Positions 46,884 through 59,614 of a stretch of 64,000 nucleotides of DNA are shown here, one piece after another; positions within the stretch are counted from its first letter, which is position 1, and each line of letters opens with the position of its first letter. Below the pieces are notes generated by a model. That model searched no databases, had not been told where the DNA came from, and saw nothing but the letters and a program-made list of their open reading frames with translations. Where the stretch lies: assembly GCA_026120035.1 (NCBI GenBank), contig JALRME010000016.1:434001-498000 (forward strand), in the 5' to 3' direction. The stretch is from Coleophoma eucalyptorum (lineage: Eukaryota > Ascomycota > Leotiomycetes > Helotiales > Dermateaceae). The position numbers were made by a program, and so were the translations under genes.

Positions 46884-48270
46884 TTAAACAAAGGCTTGGA
46901 CACCAGTTATGGCTCTACCGAGAATGAGACCTGGGATAAAGTTAGCTCATAATGTTGCAAAGAGCAAGTACCACATACTGTGAATGTCACTTTGGCCTTC
47001 ATATGTTTGGGTAACAAACAGATTCGCAACATGTCTCCCGATACCATACTCATCACTGACGGCATTGCCACCAAAGATCTCCTGCAAGACTCTAGCATTA
47101 TGCAGTGCCCGGTCGCAGTTCTGCCTCTTGATCATGCTGATCATCTCTGGAGCTGCTTGGCCAGCATCCTTGAGTCTACCAACTTGTATGGCAGCTAAAA
47201 TACCAAATGCGGCATCAGTTGTGGCATCGGCCAGCTTTTTTTGCACCAACTGATACTTGGCAAGAGGGTTTCCCTTGAACTGCTTTCTTTCTAGGGCGTA
47301 AGTTCGTGCTCTGGAGATGCAGTCTTCTAGCGCACCCATTGTCCCCCAAGCAATGCCATATCTCGCCCCATTCAAGCAAGTAAAGGGACCTCTGAGACCC
47401 TCAACATCAGGGAACATGTTCGCTTCTGGCACTGGGCACTCATCCAGCTGAATCATACCCGTAAGCGACGCTCGTAAGCCATTCTTATTTTTGATTGCTG
47501 GTGTCTCCAAGGTTCCCGGTGGACATTGCGATCTTTCCACAAGGAAGCCCCTTATCTTGCCCGTCTCGGAGTATTTTGCCCACACCAACAACACATCTGC
47601 AATTGGTGAATTTGTGATCCAAGTTTTTGCACCTGAGATCGAGAGGTAGCCCTTCTTTGTAGGATGTGGTTTCGCGGTTGTCTCCATTGATCCAGGGTCA
47701 CTGCCGTGATTTGGTTCTGTGAGTCCGAAAGCACCAAGCATCTTTCCCTTTGCCATCATTGGCAAGAATTTATCCTTTTGTTCTTGTGTCCCAAACTCAT
47801 CGATGCCTCCCATTGCCAGAGACGATTGGACAGACATACCCGACCGATAACCACTATCAACACGTTCGACCGCTCTTGTAATTAGTCCGGAAGCAACATT
47901 CGACACGCCTGCACAACCATAACCCTTGATTGTAGCTCCTAGCAGGCCAAGTTCACCCATCTCTTCGAGTATCTTCTTGTCATAGTGCTCGTCTCGGTAT
48001 GCATCTATAGATACAGTGTCAGGCAATAATATCATGAGTGGGATTGAACATACCTAGAACCCGGGGAAGCATGCGTTCTTGGCAGTAGGACTCAGCAGTC
48101 TCCGAGATGGCTAGTTCCTCCTCTGTCAATAGATTGTTTGATCCTAATGGATCTTGCCAGTCAAAAGATTGTGGGGTTGCATGTTCTGCATAGCCGCGAA
48201 CAATGGTAGCTGTGGGACGGGCCGAAGCTGTCAATTGACGGACGGATGTTCGTAAAGGAAGTCTGTACAT
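46884..48270 (-). CDS. Glutaryl-CoA dehydrogenase-like acyl-CoA dehydrogenase (mitochondrial)
   Basis: FAD enzyme that in the family oxidises and decarboxylates glutaryl-CoA to crotonyl-CoA in lysine/tryptophan breakdown. Three exons: 48270-48054, 48004-46979 and 46930-46884; 429 residues. The N-terminus MYRLPLRTSVRQLTASARP is Arg/Ser-rich without acidic residues, a typical mitochondrial presequence, and the mature part begins near FDWQDPL. Family motifs: GLLGATIKGYGCAGVS, FGLTEPNHGSDPGSMETTA, GAKTWITNSPIADVLLVWAK, MGALEDCISRARTYALERKQF, EIFGGNAVSDEYGIGRHV and TYEGQSDIH, whose Glu is the catalytic base. The last exon completes LILGRAITGVQAFV. All introns are about 48 nt and phases agree. It is transcribed divergently from FEN1 across 474 bp. 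Confidence 0.93.
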
Positions 48271-48744
48271 TCTGGCCTAACGTAGCGGGTATATACAGTA
48301 AGGCAGTAAATCACAAGAAAGAAAGTTTCGACGTGGAAGTCTTGAGGATCTTGTAGCTACAAAAGAGAGACTAACACGGCTATCCCCCGCGTCTTAAAAT
48401 ATGGCCGAGGCTCACAAGAGGGTAACGAAGTCTATGCGGCGTCAACAGCGCCGGAGACTTGAGCGCAAAATTATCAGAACATAGAAGTTTGAGTACTCTG
48501 GAAAAAAGGGAAACTCATAGCGAAACTAAAACTCCGAATTTCAGCATCGTCGGTATTTCCTTCCAAATGTTCATACTCAACATATTCAGACCCACCTCAA
48601 AATTGACTGCTTAGTCATCGGTATCGCGTCCCCCCAGATCTCCGCGTCATACGCGCTTTCTTTCGCGACTGCTAAAAGTTGCTTCACGATAACCTACCTC
48701 ACTTCGAAGCTGCATAACCACGATTGGAAGAAAACACCGCCAAG
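48271..48744. promoter_or_regulatory. Divergent promoter between GCDH and FEN1
   Basis: The 474-bp shared upstream region of two divergent genes. Close to FEN1 are an ACGCGC word (48651-48656) and TTTCGCG (48661-48667). These resemble MBF (ACGCGT) and E2F-like (TTTCGCG) cell-cycle elements, which would suit S-phase expression of a replication nuclease. The match is by eye only. Confidence 0.4.
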
Positions 48745-50074
48745 ATGGGTATCAAGCAACTTTTCTCCATTATTCGAGAAGAAGCTCCAGATGCTGTCAA
48801 AGAGGGTGAGATCAAGAATCAGTTCGGCAGAAAAGTCGCTATTGTAAGTTTGGCCAATGAATTCCTAATATCGCTGTACTGACATAGATTTATAGGATGC
48901 GTATGCATACAAATTCTCATTCAAACTTCGAATCTGACTCTTTCCAGGTCTATGAGCATATACAGTTTCCTCATTGCGGTCCGATCTGGTGGAGAAATGC
49001 TTACGAATGAAGATGGGGAGACGACTTCACATTTGATGGGCATGTTCTATCGAACGCTACGCATTGTCGACAATGGCATCAAGCCCGTCTACGTCTTTGA
49101 TGGTGCTCCACCAAAGCTGAAGTCTGGCGAACTTGCAAAGCGATTCCAGAGAAAAGCCGAGGCTACTGAAGGTCTAGAGGAAGCAAAAGAGACGGGTACA
49201 GCGGAAGAAGTTGAGAAGTTTTCGAGAAGAACGGTCAGGGTTACAAGAGAACACAATGCTGAGTGCCAACGTTTATTGAAGCTTATGGGAGTTCCGTACA
49301 TTATTGCACCTACCGAGGCAGAAGCTCAATGTGCGGTTCTTGCACGCGCGGGAAAGGTTTACGCTGCTGCTAGTGAGGATATGGATACCCTGTGCTTCGA
49401 TTCGCCCGTCCTCTTAAGACACCTCACGTTCAGTGAGCAACGAAAGGAACCCATCCAGGAGATCCATCTGGACAAAGTTCTCACTGGACTGAATATGGAA
49501 CGAGAGCAGGTTAGTCTCCTTGACTGCCGATAGGGACGTGCTAATCAAGTAGTTCGTCGACCTCTGTATCCTTCTCGGCTGCGATTACCTTGATCCAATT
49601 CCTAAGGTCGGCCCCAACACCGCTCTCAAACTCATTCGTGAGCACGGCTCCCTTGAGAAGGTCGTTGAATGGATCAAATCAGATAAAAAGGAGAAATACG
49701 CTATCCCAGAGGACTGGCCATATGCAGATGCCCGTGAACTCTTCTTCAAGCCTGATGTGCGACCTGCAGATCACGCCGAGTGCGAGTTCAAGTGGGAAGC
49801 ACCAGATGTTGAGGGACTCGTCCAATTCTTAGTCACCGAGAAAGGCTTCTCAGAAGATCGAGTTCGCACTGCCGCTGCAAAATTAACTAAGAACCTCAAA
49901 TCAAGCCAACAAGCACGACTAGAGGGGTTCTTCAAGCCCATTCCCAAGACAGAGGAGGAGATTAAGAATCTGAAGCGCAAGAACGAGGAGAAGAATGAAG
50001 CGAAGAAGAAGAAGCTCAAGGAAGAAAAGAAAGAGAAAAAGACCGCTAAGGCAAGACCTAGAGGTGCCGCTTGA
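48745..50074 (+). CDS. FEN1: Flap endonuclease 1 (RAD27/FEN1)
   Basis: Structure-specific 5' nuclease that removes Okazaki-fragment flaps and acts in long-patch base-excision repair. Exons: 48745-48843, 48896-48900, 48948-49509 and 49553-50074; 395 residues. The second exon is only 5 nt (GATGC). It is required to make [17 protein letters not shown] with the catalytic Asp34, as in all FEN1 proteins. Other active-site parts: YVFDGAPP (Asp86), the helical-gateway region [20 protein letters not shown] and ASEDMDTL with clustered Glu/Asp, and [18 protein letters not shown] (the helix-hairpin-helix region). The PCNA-binding box QARLEGFF lies near the C-terminus, followed by a Lys/Glu-rich nuclear tail ending ARPRGAA. 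Confidence 0.97.
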
Positions 50075-51758
50075 ATCCATACCTGAGGTGGGAATTCCTT
50101 TCTTTGCTTGTGGGAATCTGCAGATGGTCGTTTTGGTGGACTGGGTTTGATATGATATGGTATCATGGAACGAATTACATGGAGTCTATGGAGTACAAAA
50201 GGTGTTGGCTGGCATCATTTGTCCGTCTCCAGTGGGCGGGACTGGACTGGATTTTGTTCAACTAGACCTTAGTTAATGATTCAATACGATGTGTTAAGAG
50301 AGCTATACAAATCGCCATAACTAAATACAACTGGAGGACTTAGTGTGTTCGCTTTCCTTTGCTTTTCTCCTTGCTATCTCCACATTTTAGGCTCTATCCT
50401 TCAATATCCAGAATGGCAATACAACTGTCCCATAACTGACTGTTCCTGGCCTACCTCTGCTGGGTAGACAGTTGATATATCTAAGGTAGGGTCTTTAATT
50501 CATTGGAAGCTTATGTTTCTTAAAGAAAACCATGATATGATTGAGAATTTCTGCGAGTACAGCGGGTTGAGATTACGATGTGCATTAGAGCAGTAACATT
50601 GTAGTATAAGAAAGAGATATGGCTTTCAAGTCAACTTTATTACAGTTCTCTAAATAATTTCGCCACTGCTAAACAAGTATAAGAGCGGGCTCATCAGGAC
50701 TTCCCCAGGACGCGATCCTCCCCCACACTTGAAATTCTTTCATTTCCAAACCCATAGTCAATCACATCTTCAACTGTAATGATGCGGGTCATCTCGAAGA
50801 TCTCTTTGTTGTTTCTTCTTGCTAAGGGAGAGATTTTTCAAGCAACACTGGAGCTCGTAAAGTTTCCAATACATCGTATATACCTCGGGACATCCTCGAT
50901 AGTCAAGCTACCGTGGAAATTCCAGAGACAATAGTAGCTTGAGACAAATTTAGATCACAAGTTTGGCTGCAGAAGGTAGAGCAAGTGAAGGAGAAGCTCA
51001 GTGGAGTCGGTCTTGACATGAAAGTTGGGGAGGCCAAAGCGCTCGCGGGAGGGGGGGGGGCAGGCGTAACGATGGTGAAGGGACTTTGTCATTAGATTTG
51101 GTAGGTTTGTATTGTTTTGGGCGCGCATATATTTGTTCATTTGATGGTCCGTTGAGCAATAAATGCTCTCTGGTACGAAACTGAGATTTCCTCAAAAGCT
51201 CAACAAAACCATTTGAATTGGTATTTATTTTCAAGTTTAGAATATCTCGGTCTCTAAAAGTTTACAGGTAATCAAGAACAACAGGACTTTAACTACTTTA
51301 AATAGATTTATTGACCCAATGTGAGAATACGTGATAGTTGAAGGGTTGTGATATCCCTCGATGTTTAGGTCACTCAATGCCACCGATCATCAGCGGCTAT
51401 CGGCTATCAATTCTACCCCATTCTTACCCCCGCATCAAATGTCAAGATTGACCTCATCCTGCAGTCTCGATAGTTCAGAAGAAATGGAGAGCAAGGTATG
51501 GGATCAGAAGAGAGTTTGAGACTGGGCTGGTTTATTGTAACAAGTCTTATGACTGACCAAAAAGCCGCCATGATGCTAGGTAGGCGATGTCACAGAAGGG
51601 AAGCGACATTCAGCTTTTTGAGATGCTTCAAATATTTACAAATTTCAGCACTAACTCTCGTCGTCCCTGCTTTGTCTATGTTGCTTCCCATCCCATATCT
51701 CAGATCTCAACCTCAAATTTCAAACATCACTCTCTTCTTGTTTCTTAAAATCCTCACC
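50075..51758. other. Intergenic region between FEN1 and the DUF2434 gene
   Basis: FEN1 3' flank and upstream DNA of the membrane-protein gene. It contains a 10-base G run at 51051-51060. The frame upstream of 51759 is open from 51498, but this extension looks like a leader rather than conserved protein. Confidence 0.45.
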
Positions 51759-52898
51759 ATGTCTTACCCTCCAGGTGACAACTCTAGCGACGCACTGATC
51801 AAGGATGTTCACTTCAACCTCACGAATTTGTTGCATTGGAACTATACATATTACTCCAACCAAACGATCTCAAACGGCTCATCCTGCTTTATAATCTTCC
51901 CGCCATACATGCCACACTTTCTTTCCAATGGCACGTTCCTAAATAGCACTTCCTGCTATTCGCCTATCCTACCGTTAGGAAATCGCTCCAAGATCGGCAT
52001 CGGTTTCTCCGTCTTATTCTTGTTCAGTCTGACTCTCACCCTCGTCAGCTTCAAAAAATCGAACCAATCAGCCTTCCCTCCTATGCAGAGAGTGCACGCT
52101 GCTCAAAAACGGCAATGTTTTTGGCTCCTCTCTACCAACGCCTGTGGCCTCGTTGCTGGCCTTGTGGGCATAGATGTTGACCGGTATTATCTACCGGAAT
52201 TGCCTTTAGTCTTGTATAATGTCTTTTGGTTCCTGGCGGTAACGGCAACCTTGGCTTCTATTTGGGAGAGTTTGTGGCTTTGGGTATGCCGGCACGAATA
52301 TCTGGATGGCGTTGGTAGTACTTCTCTAAGACAGGACGACTGGTGGATTAAGGCCAAGTGCTCTTTGCGACTGTGCTTCTACATTTGTCTCTGCGTAGTA
52401 AGCAGCCAATCTATGCAGATTCATCCTCTCTGGCGCCGCTTTCTCTGACAGTAATAGGACTTGTTCATGGTCATGCCACGTTCTTGGTCCATCATGGAGA
52501 AACAACGATCTGCCCAGCAGACGGACAGCCTGGCAAAACCAGCCGCAACAGACATTCGATTTAAGCTTGGTGCTCTGTTGCTCTTGCTAGCTTGGTGTAT
52601 AACGGCATTCTCGCTTTGGCACGCTGTTGAACACTATAAATTGTCCAGCTACAGGTCTTGCAGTTTCTACAGGAATACCAATTTCGCCATAGATGCGCCA
52701 CGCGGACTTTCAATCACACTGCCATTATCCATGGTCCTGATCGGCTATGTAGCGGCAAGTGCATTCCGGTTTTCTATCTCCCCACTAAATGTACTCTACT
52801 CTAGCCCTGGACTCATGTATATTACGGGATGGGGTCCACTTGCCGCAATCGTACTTAGCATCGAGATCTATGCATTCTTTGAGAAGCCAGGTCGGTAG
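51759..52898 (+). CDS. DUF2434-type fungal multi-pass membrane protein
   Basis: Two exons (51759-52397 and 52458-52898) encode about 359 residues; the donor could also be 3 nt earlier, at 52395. An extracellular-looking N-terminal domain is rich in N-glycosylation sequons (NLTN, NYTY, NQTI, NGSS, NGTF, NSTS, NRSK) and Cys. At least six hydrophobic segments follow. The motif GLVAGLVGIDVDRYYLPELP and, across the splice, LFMVMPRSWSIMEKQR are hallmarks of the ascomycete DUF2434 family as I recall it. Function is unknown. An upstream ATG in the same frame at 51498 would add 87 poorly conserved-looking residues; I prefer 51759 (ACCATGTC context). Confidence 0.72.
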
Positions 52899-55800
52899 CC
52901 ACAGTTTCAGGCGCCTCGAGGCTTGGTAGTTAAAGAACTACGGATGATATCAATGCTTGAAAGAGCTCGATGTCAATCGTATACTCACCTTCAGGGATGG
53001 AACTAGGAGATCTGTTGCAGAGCTTTTTCCAAGGATGGTAGAAAGGAAACATGGGTGAGTTTGGAAGTGTGGAGGGCATGCAGTGTTGTGATTCATAGAC
53101 AGTCTGAATGTTATTGAAGACGGGAAAACACCGCAGATTCATACGTGAAACGAAGCCCTTCCATAAATCTAACGATCTATAACTTCAAACTTCAACTTCT
53201 CGAATGAAGGAGTGACCATGTTATAATTGACAGCTTGCAGCGCGCCCTAGGTACATTTCTTGCCAAATATCCATCACCCTGCTGATTTACTCAGCGATTC
53301 TTAAAAGGGAACTGTACTTAAGTTATCATTGTGTGGTTATATACTACATAGTGCTATTTAAAAACCGCTTTCCCCTAATAAACAAATACATATTCGTGCA
53401 TTTCAAGAATACCTCGTTCTAATACTACAGTGAGACTAAGCGACGGAAAGTGACGCTTATGTCCCAACGTACCCCAGGGGTCTACTCTAACCCGCTGCCC
53501 ATTTATGGCGATTTATTTTAGTAACCAGAGAACAATGGATCTATAAAAACTCATGGAAGGGACGATGAGTTAACTCCCTTCTAGTAGTAGAGCATGTTGA
53601 ATACCGAAAATGCAGCGCCCGTCGAGACCGAGTGACCGTCGCTTGCAACTTTGATTGACAGACTATATGTGGATTTCGCCACGCAAATCGAAAAAAAAAG
53701 AGAAAACTCCTTGCTACAATCTTCCTTCTAGTTCCTTTTTATATATATTTCGTTCCAAAGATACAAATCGAGCACGGCCTAAAGAATGGGACCGAGGAAT
53801 TTTTCCAAATAGTCGTACAACTTTTGAATTTCTTGGAGGGTTTTGTTCAAGTCTTACTTTAATTGTCCGAAAGGTGTGTGGCCAGGGAATGTGCTTCGAG
53901 TGGCGGAAACTCTGATAACCGCCTGGGATTTATCTGTTATAGCTAGGTCCTACTTCCCTACTAGTGTCGAGAGGGTAAGATACCGCGTGAGACTTTTTTG
54001 GGGGGATCTTTTTCTTTCTCTCGCATAGAGTCGCATTGCAAGTGTGGCACGTTTCTATGCGCTGGCTTTGGTAGGACTCTTTCTTGCTGAGATCTTAAGG
54101 TTCTAAGGGTCCTCTGTTTCTTTTCTAGGTAGGCTCGGTAGGTAAGGCTTTGGAAGAAGGTTGTGCGAAACGCGCTAGTGACAAACGTGGCACATTCGGC
54201 TTTTGGGTCGTTGCTGTACATGTACAGGGACAGGGAATACCGTTTAGGAAGGTCTTAGGTATTTTCTCTTTGAAGACGAGGTTTTGTTGGGCTTTTCATA
54301 TCTACTTCTCCCCCAATGATATTCTCTCTAAAGGGATGATAGGTCATTTGCACGGGTTGCAATTGTGTTGGGCTTGGCAATTGCAAAAATTTACAATGGT
54401 CTGTGGAGTTTGATGTAGGACGGGTTGCGGTTGTTCGTTTATGGTACAAGGGAAGATTCTGAATACCTGCACAATTGCAGATATAGACACCGCTTTCAAT
54501 TTAAGAAGAATATTAAAGTCTTTTTGGAGATATGTCATGCAATGCACTTATTACCTTACTTCTCTGTTTCGACTTTCTTTTCTTGCAGCCCCCGCCCCTA
54601 CCATTTGTTGTGCCTTGTACCTGGTACCTTACCTACTTTAGTATCCGTCCTGTGTATGACCTTGTCGCCGACGATCCCGTGACGCAACAACTCACCACTC
54701 ACCGCTCCGGGTCAAAGTGGTTTTGGGTGGCAGAGAGCTTATCGTGATATTTGATTCGAAAAAGAAACCTGACCAAAAAAGATTAAAAAAACCACGAAAT
54801 AGGTTTTGTCTCCACTTTCCAGGAACCAGGCACAAGAAAGTTGGTCCTGACGTGTAAGGCTTGACAGCGGCATGGACGGTCTCACAGGACTGTGGCCTTC
54901 ATTCACCGATCGCCATCCTGCTACGTCGAGCGTTTTTATGTTTCTATAGTGTTGTAGGGGATTGAGGTTGAGCGTTGCAGTACGGAGGGACATCAAGTTG
55001 GAACGGCACCAATGCGTTCTCGTGCCTTGCATCGTATGCATGCCTGCCATGCCATGCCGTGCATACAGTACAGTAGTACTATACTATGGTACATGCGGTT
55101 GAGTTCGCAGCTCAGCACTACTGTTCTGACCACCTCGCTCGTTCACCTCCTCGACGCAAACCCATTCGATACCCAGCCCGTCCATTCTGGTCTGGTTTGG
55201 AATGGGGTAGTCTGTAGCTGCACTGGAACGGGCGCTGGTGGGCTGAATGCAGTTGAGCGGCGCCGAACCCGACCGCGCCCTTTCGTGTTGGGGTTTGGAC
55301 CGGCGGGCGGGGGATGCCTGGTGAGATGGCTAGGTTCTGGGTGACGGCCGCGAACAGAACAATGAGCAAGCGTGGACAATAAAGAGTAGTAGTGGTACGG
55401 CACTTGAAGCGATGGATTGCTTAAGAGCATGGCTGGGTGAAGATATTGAGGGGCATACTGTAGATAGCGACAGGGCAGGAGAAATCAGTAAGGGACAGCG
55501 CTATTCCTTGACTCGGTGCGCAGGCGGATGGAGGTTTTGGGCGGTGAGGTGGTGAGATCACGAACACATGCTTGGGGGGAATTGGTTACGGTGCTGGCTG
55601 GTCCTGGGCTCGTACAGTGCTGTACTCGTCCTGTAAGTGCTCCATACCTCTCTAGCCCGCCAGCCTCCTAGTGGGCGATGATCCTTGCAGCCCCACGAGC
55701 AAGTGGCGGAAGATTGATGAAAAGGACGGCGATGACGGTGATCCCAATACAGCAGGGGCGGATCGACGCAAAGTGATCTGTGCTATCGGGAGTTGATCTC

Positions 55801-56278
55801 GTCGGGAACGTATATCAGAATATATTGGGTATAGAGCGTAGTGAAAACGAATGCATGGGTTGCTCTCGAAGTCAAAAGTGCAGCGCGACGGGCGTGAAGC
55901 TCTACTGAACTGTGCCTTAGTCGTGTTCTAGCCCCGACAAGGGGAGACAGGTACAGGACCTGAAACGCAAAGACCAGAGAGGAGGCTTTGTGTTACGTGC
56001 CTAGAAAGTCTGTCTGTCAGCTGAGTGAGCTGCAACTCTACCGCCACGAATGGAACAGCCCTCTGGTTGACGTGGTTTGTAATCGTCCATGCTGTGTTCT
56101 CCATCGAGATCGAGTCACCAGGAGCTTATGGCTTACGGAGGAGAGAGAGAGAGAGCGCGCCTTGGAGCGGCCTTCGTCGGAGAATTCATCAGGGTGGATG
56201 GTGGTGGTACCCTTCCCTTCACCAACCACCAACAACACTTGAGTGACTTAGTACGGCAACAAGGTGCATGTGCACAAT

Positions 56279-56315
56279 AGCCTACCTACCTACCTACCTA
56301 CCTACTTACCTACCT
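56279..56315. repeat. CTAC tetranucleotide microsatellite
   Basis: About eight CTAC units with one CTTAC variant, passing into CTCC repeats. Confidence 0.85.
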
Positions 56316-56649
56316 CCCTCCCACTGACCATTCTGCCCTGCCCTGCCCGGCCCTGGCTTGCCCTGCGCTACGTTGCGTTGCCTTACCTTGCCTTGCCTTA
56401 CTTACCTTACTTTGCTCTGCCTGGCTGGCCGTGCTGGCCTGACCTGTCCGGTCCGTCGAAGCTTGGACGCATGTTTCTTCTGATGGTACCTCTTGACGGC
56501 GGGCAGATTCGTTTATCGTAGTCGTGCTGGAAATGGGAGCCCCTGGCGACTACAGTAGCTGCGCAGTGCTGCTAAGACGACGCTAACATGGGTTGATCTT
56601 TCTAGCACTCGAACCAGCCCAGCCCCTCCCTCGCTCGCTCTTCTCTCCT

Positions 56650-56663
56650 CCCCCCCCCCCCCC
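56650..56663. repeat. Homopolymer C14 run
   Basis: Fourteen consecutive C on the plus strand within the CT-rich leader. Confidence 0.85.
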
Positions 56664-57365
56664 AAAGCAAAGCAAAAGCAAGAAAGCATTCGTCCTGCGC
56701 CCCGACACCCGACTTGACCCTGCTCTTTTGAACTTCACGAGCATTTCTCTCACCTCACCTCACCTCAACTCAACCTACGCAACGCAACGCAACGCAACTC
56801 AACTCACCTCAACTCTACCCAACATCCTGCCTTCTCCCTCTACTCTCCATTCCATCTCTCCATCTCATCCAAACCTATCCAGCATTCTTGGCCTTCTCCC
56901 CGTCCTGCCTCGTCTCGCTCGACTCGCCTCGCCTTGCCGGGTGCCTTGCTACGTCCTATATCCTTGAGTTCCGGTCGCATAGCCCCGCCATCCAGTGTCA
57001 ACCACCACGAGATAACAACTCAACCACCATAACTTACCAGCGAGCGCAGCTGCATTATCTTGTGCTTGCTACCGTCGTGCTGCCGTGCGACTGCTACTCT
57101 CCAATCTGCCACGGTCCTGGGTGCAGGACGATCGACTAGAGTTGGGAACACCCGTAGGGGTCATCATCAGCTTACAAACTACCAGAGGTATACCTTCATA
57201 TGTCTTGATGCGTTGAGATAGTATTTCCCTCATCGTCCCCTCATCCTTTCGACACTCTCCCTCCTCGCATCCCGAAATCCTCATCGCTAGCCTTATTTCC
57301 TTATCTCCACCCGACGATCACAGCCTCGGGACGTCATACTTGCGCCAACGGCCAATATCTGCACC

Positions 57366-59614
57366 ATGGCAACCTTCCGTCCAGTAAATACAAATATGGC
57401 GCCAGAACCATACAATCGCAATGGCGAAGAGATAACGCCGACTACTCCGCGGCCCAATACTGCCCCAACCGCTCGAGATGATGCCACAACCCCAACGAGA
57501 GCTACGTTTGGCGCCATGGCAACTCAAAGACCGCTACCAGAGTCGCCATTTCCTGCCGCCATGTCTGTACCAGAGAAGGCAGGTTCGGAACACTCGAGCG
57601 TTCACCGCGGCGAGTCGCAGTTTTCAAACAAGTCTCGGGAATCAGAAGATGTGGATATGGGTGGTGGTGGTGGTCCTGGTGGTGATTCTGATAATGACGA
57701 GGAAGGCTCCGATGAAGAAAGCGTCAATGCAGACGGAACTAGGTCATCAAAGAAGAAGAAATCGCAGAGGTTCTATTGTACGGATTACCCACCTTGCAAT
57801 CTGAGCTTCACCCGGAGTGAGCACTTGGCTCGACACATCAGGTATGTTACATGGAGGAAATTAGGTGTACCTGGACTGACATCCCCAGAAAACATACCGG
57901 CGAGCGCCCCTTCCAATGTCATTGCTCACGCAGATTTTCCCGACTTGATAACCTTCGACAGCACGCCCAGACGGTGCATGTAAATGAAGAAATCCCCAAT
58001 GATTCACTGGCTGCAACTGGCACGAGATTTCAGAGGCAGGTCCGCACAGATCGAGTGAGGCCTCCCGGTAGCAGGGCAAGGGCATCTACTGCAGGGAGTC
58101 AGACTCCTCAGCGCGGTCACCATCGAAATTCGTTATCAGCATCTAGCATAAGCTCAGTGGGGTCCGTTTACAGCCAGAGGGAAGATGCGAGACGGAGGCC
58201 CCCGCCTTTGATTATGGCCGGCGAACATCGCGCAAGGCTGTCTCAAGAAATGTACCGACCTGATAGCCCGACACAGTATTCTCAATATCGTCCTGCTTCC
58301 CCAGGAGGCTTTAGCACTCCAACATCTGCTACCTTCTCTACTGGTCAAAACAGTCCTCGATGGGGCGCCTCTATTCACTCACCACCACCTTCTCACTCGC
58401 GGACTCAGAGTCTCTACGCCGACCACCGAACTTCGGGTCGGCGCTTATCCGTACCATCTGCTGGAAACCCTTTCCAGTCTCCCCATGGAGGTTCTTATGG
58501 CCCACCTGTCTTAGGGTCTTTAAATACGTCAAATTCTGGGAACTACTCGCCCTCAAACAGCAGTATGCTTTCTAGTCCAACAACGTCTACAACTGGCTCA
58601 GTATGGTCAAGAAGAGATTCGATGACTAATGCGTCAGATGAAGCTTGGAGGCGGAGAACCTGGCATCCAGAATCCTATTCACATTTCACGAGCAGGTTAC
58701 AGAATGTAACTACTCCGAATTACTACTCCTCCGGTCCCCCGCCTCAGCCACCTAATGTCCTTCCGAGCAATGCTCCTCCATTGAAATTGCCTGGGATTGA
58801 GAGCTTTGATCCTCTTCCTCCGCGAGCAGAGATGGTAAGACCGACCACACCTCCCCGTCGGGCCCCGAGTCCGATGATGATCGATACACCAACTCGCGCT
58901 GCAATGCCACCTGCCCGGAGCATGTATGAGCACGATAGAGCACCGATGCCCCAGGTTTATCCAGAGGAAAGAATGATGCATTCGCAATTAGATCCCAATC
59001 TACAGCGCAACTTGGGCAGATTGGAAATTGCACCTGCCGCTGATACGGCTGGATCGTGGGCCTCGGAAGCAAATCGTGCTGTTCAAGCAAAGGCAGAACA
59101 ATCACGCACGCAGCCTTCTGTCAGATTTGCACAATCCGCATATCCTGCTCGGACTGGCCCTCCTGGCTCTTATCACCATAGCGCTCCTCCAATTACGCCA
59201 CGGGAGTCGAAGCGACAGGGCTGGTATCATGGTCCAATTTCCCAAAGTCATGATTTGCGGCATCAACGTACATCTCCGGAAGACTCAAGCAGCTCTGAAG
59301 GCGTACCAGGGACACCCAGCAGTATTCCTGCCTCAGAATATAACCCAGCGATTGTGCATGCAAACGGTCGGGTAGAACCGACTGGATCAGCACAGGAAGC
59401 TTGGCTAGCACAAAAGGCTCACAACGGATACACGAGCTACCCTGCCCAACCAGAAGAGACGTACACATATGGACCCAATCGCAATAATGGACCGCCAGCC
59501 CAGCAAGGACCCAATCAGATATCAAGACAGCAGCCAGACAGCAACATGCTTAGGCTTGAGGCCTTAGTTGCGGTGGCCACCAGTGAGGAGAATGTTGCTG
59601 CTACTGCTTATTAA
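57366..59614 (+). CDS. C2H2 zinc-finger transcription factor with two atypical fingers
   Basis: Two exons (57366-57841 and 57889-59614) encode 733 residues. The N-terminus (1-135) is disordered, with a Gly run, an acidic patch and the basic KKKKSQR before the fingers. Finger 1 uses C138, C144, H157 and H161 (C-x5-C); finger 2 uses C169, C171, H184 and H189 (C-x1-C). The linker HTGERPF joins them, and the intron splits finger 1 just before its last His. The remaining 540 residues are Pro/Ser/Thr-rich and probably disordered, with a conserved-looking [14 protein letters not shown] near the end. This architecture is widespread in ascomycetes. I cannot name the orthologue. DNA-binding residues at finger positions include R150, E152 and R156 in finger 1, and R177, D179 and R182 in finger 2. 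Confidence 0.9.

Larger units (their letters stand above)
52899..57365. other. 4.5-kb gene-free region / long leader of the C2H2 factor
   Basis: No ORF with a domain, splice logic or good codon use was found on either strand. From about 56270 to 57360 the plus strand becomes C/T-rich with simple repeats: CTAC units, a C14 run, and CAACG/CTCAA-type runs. This is typical of a long 5' leader of a fungal regulatory gene. An unannotated non-coding transcript is possible but unsupported. Confidence 0.5.

Noticed and set aside
51498..51758. 87-residue N-terminal extension of the DUF2434 protein
   Set aside because: The segment looks like translated leader DNA. The conserved glycosylated domain begins after the ATG at 51759, which has a good context.
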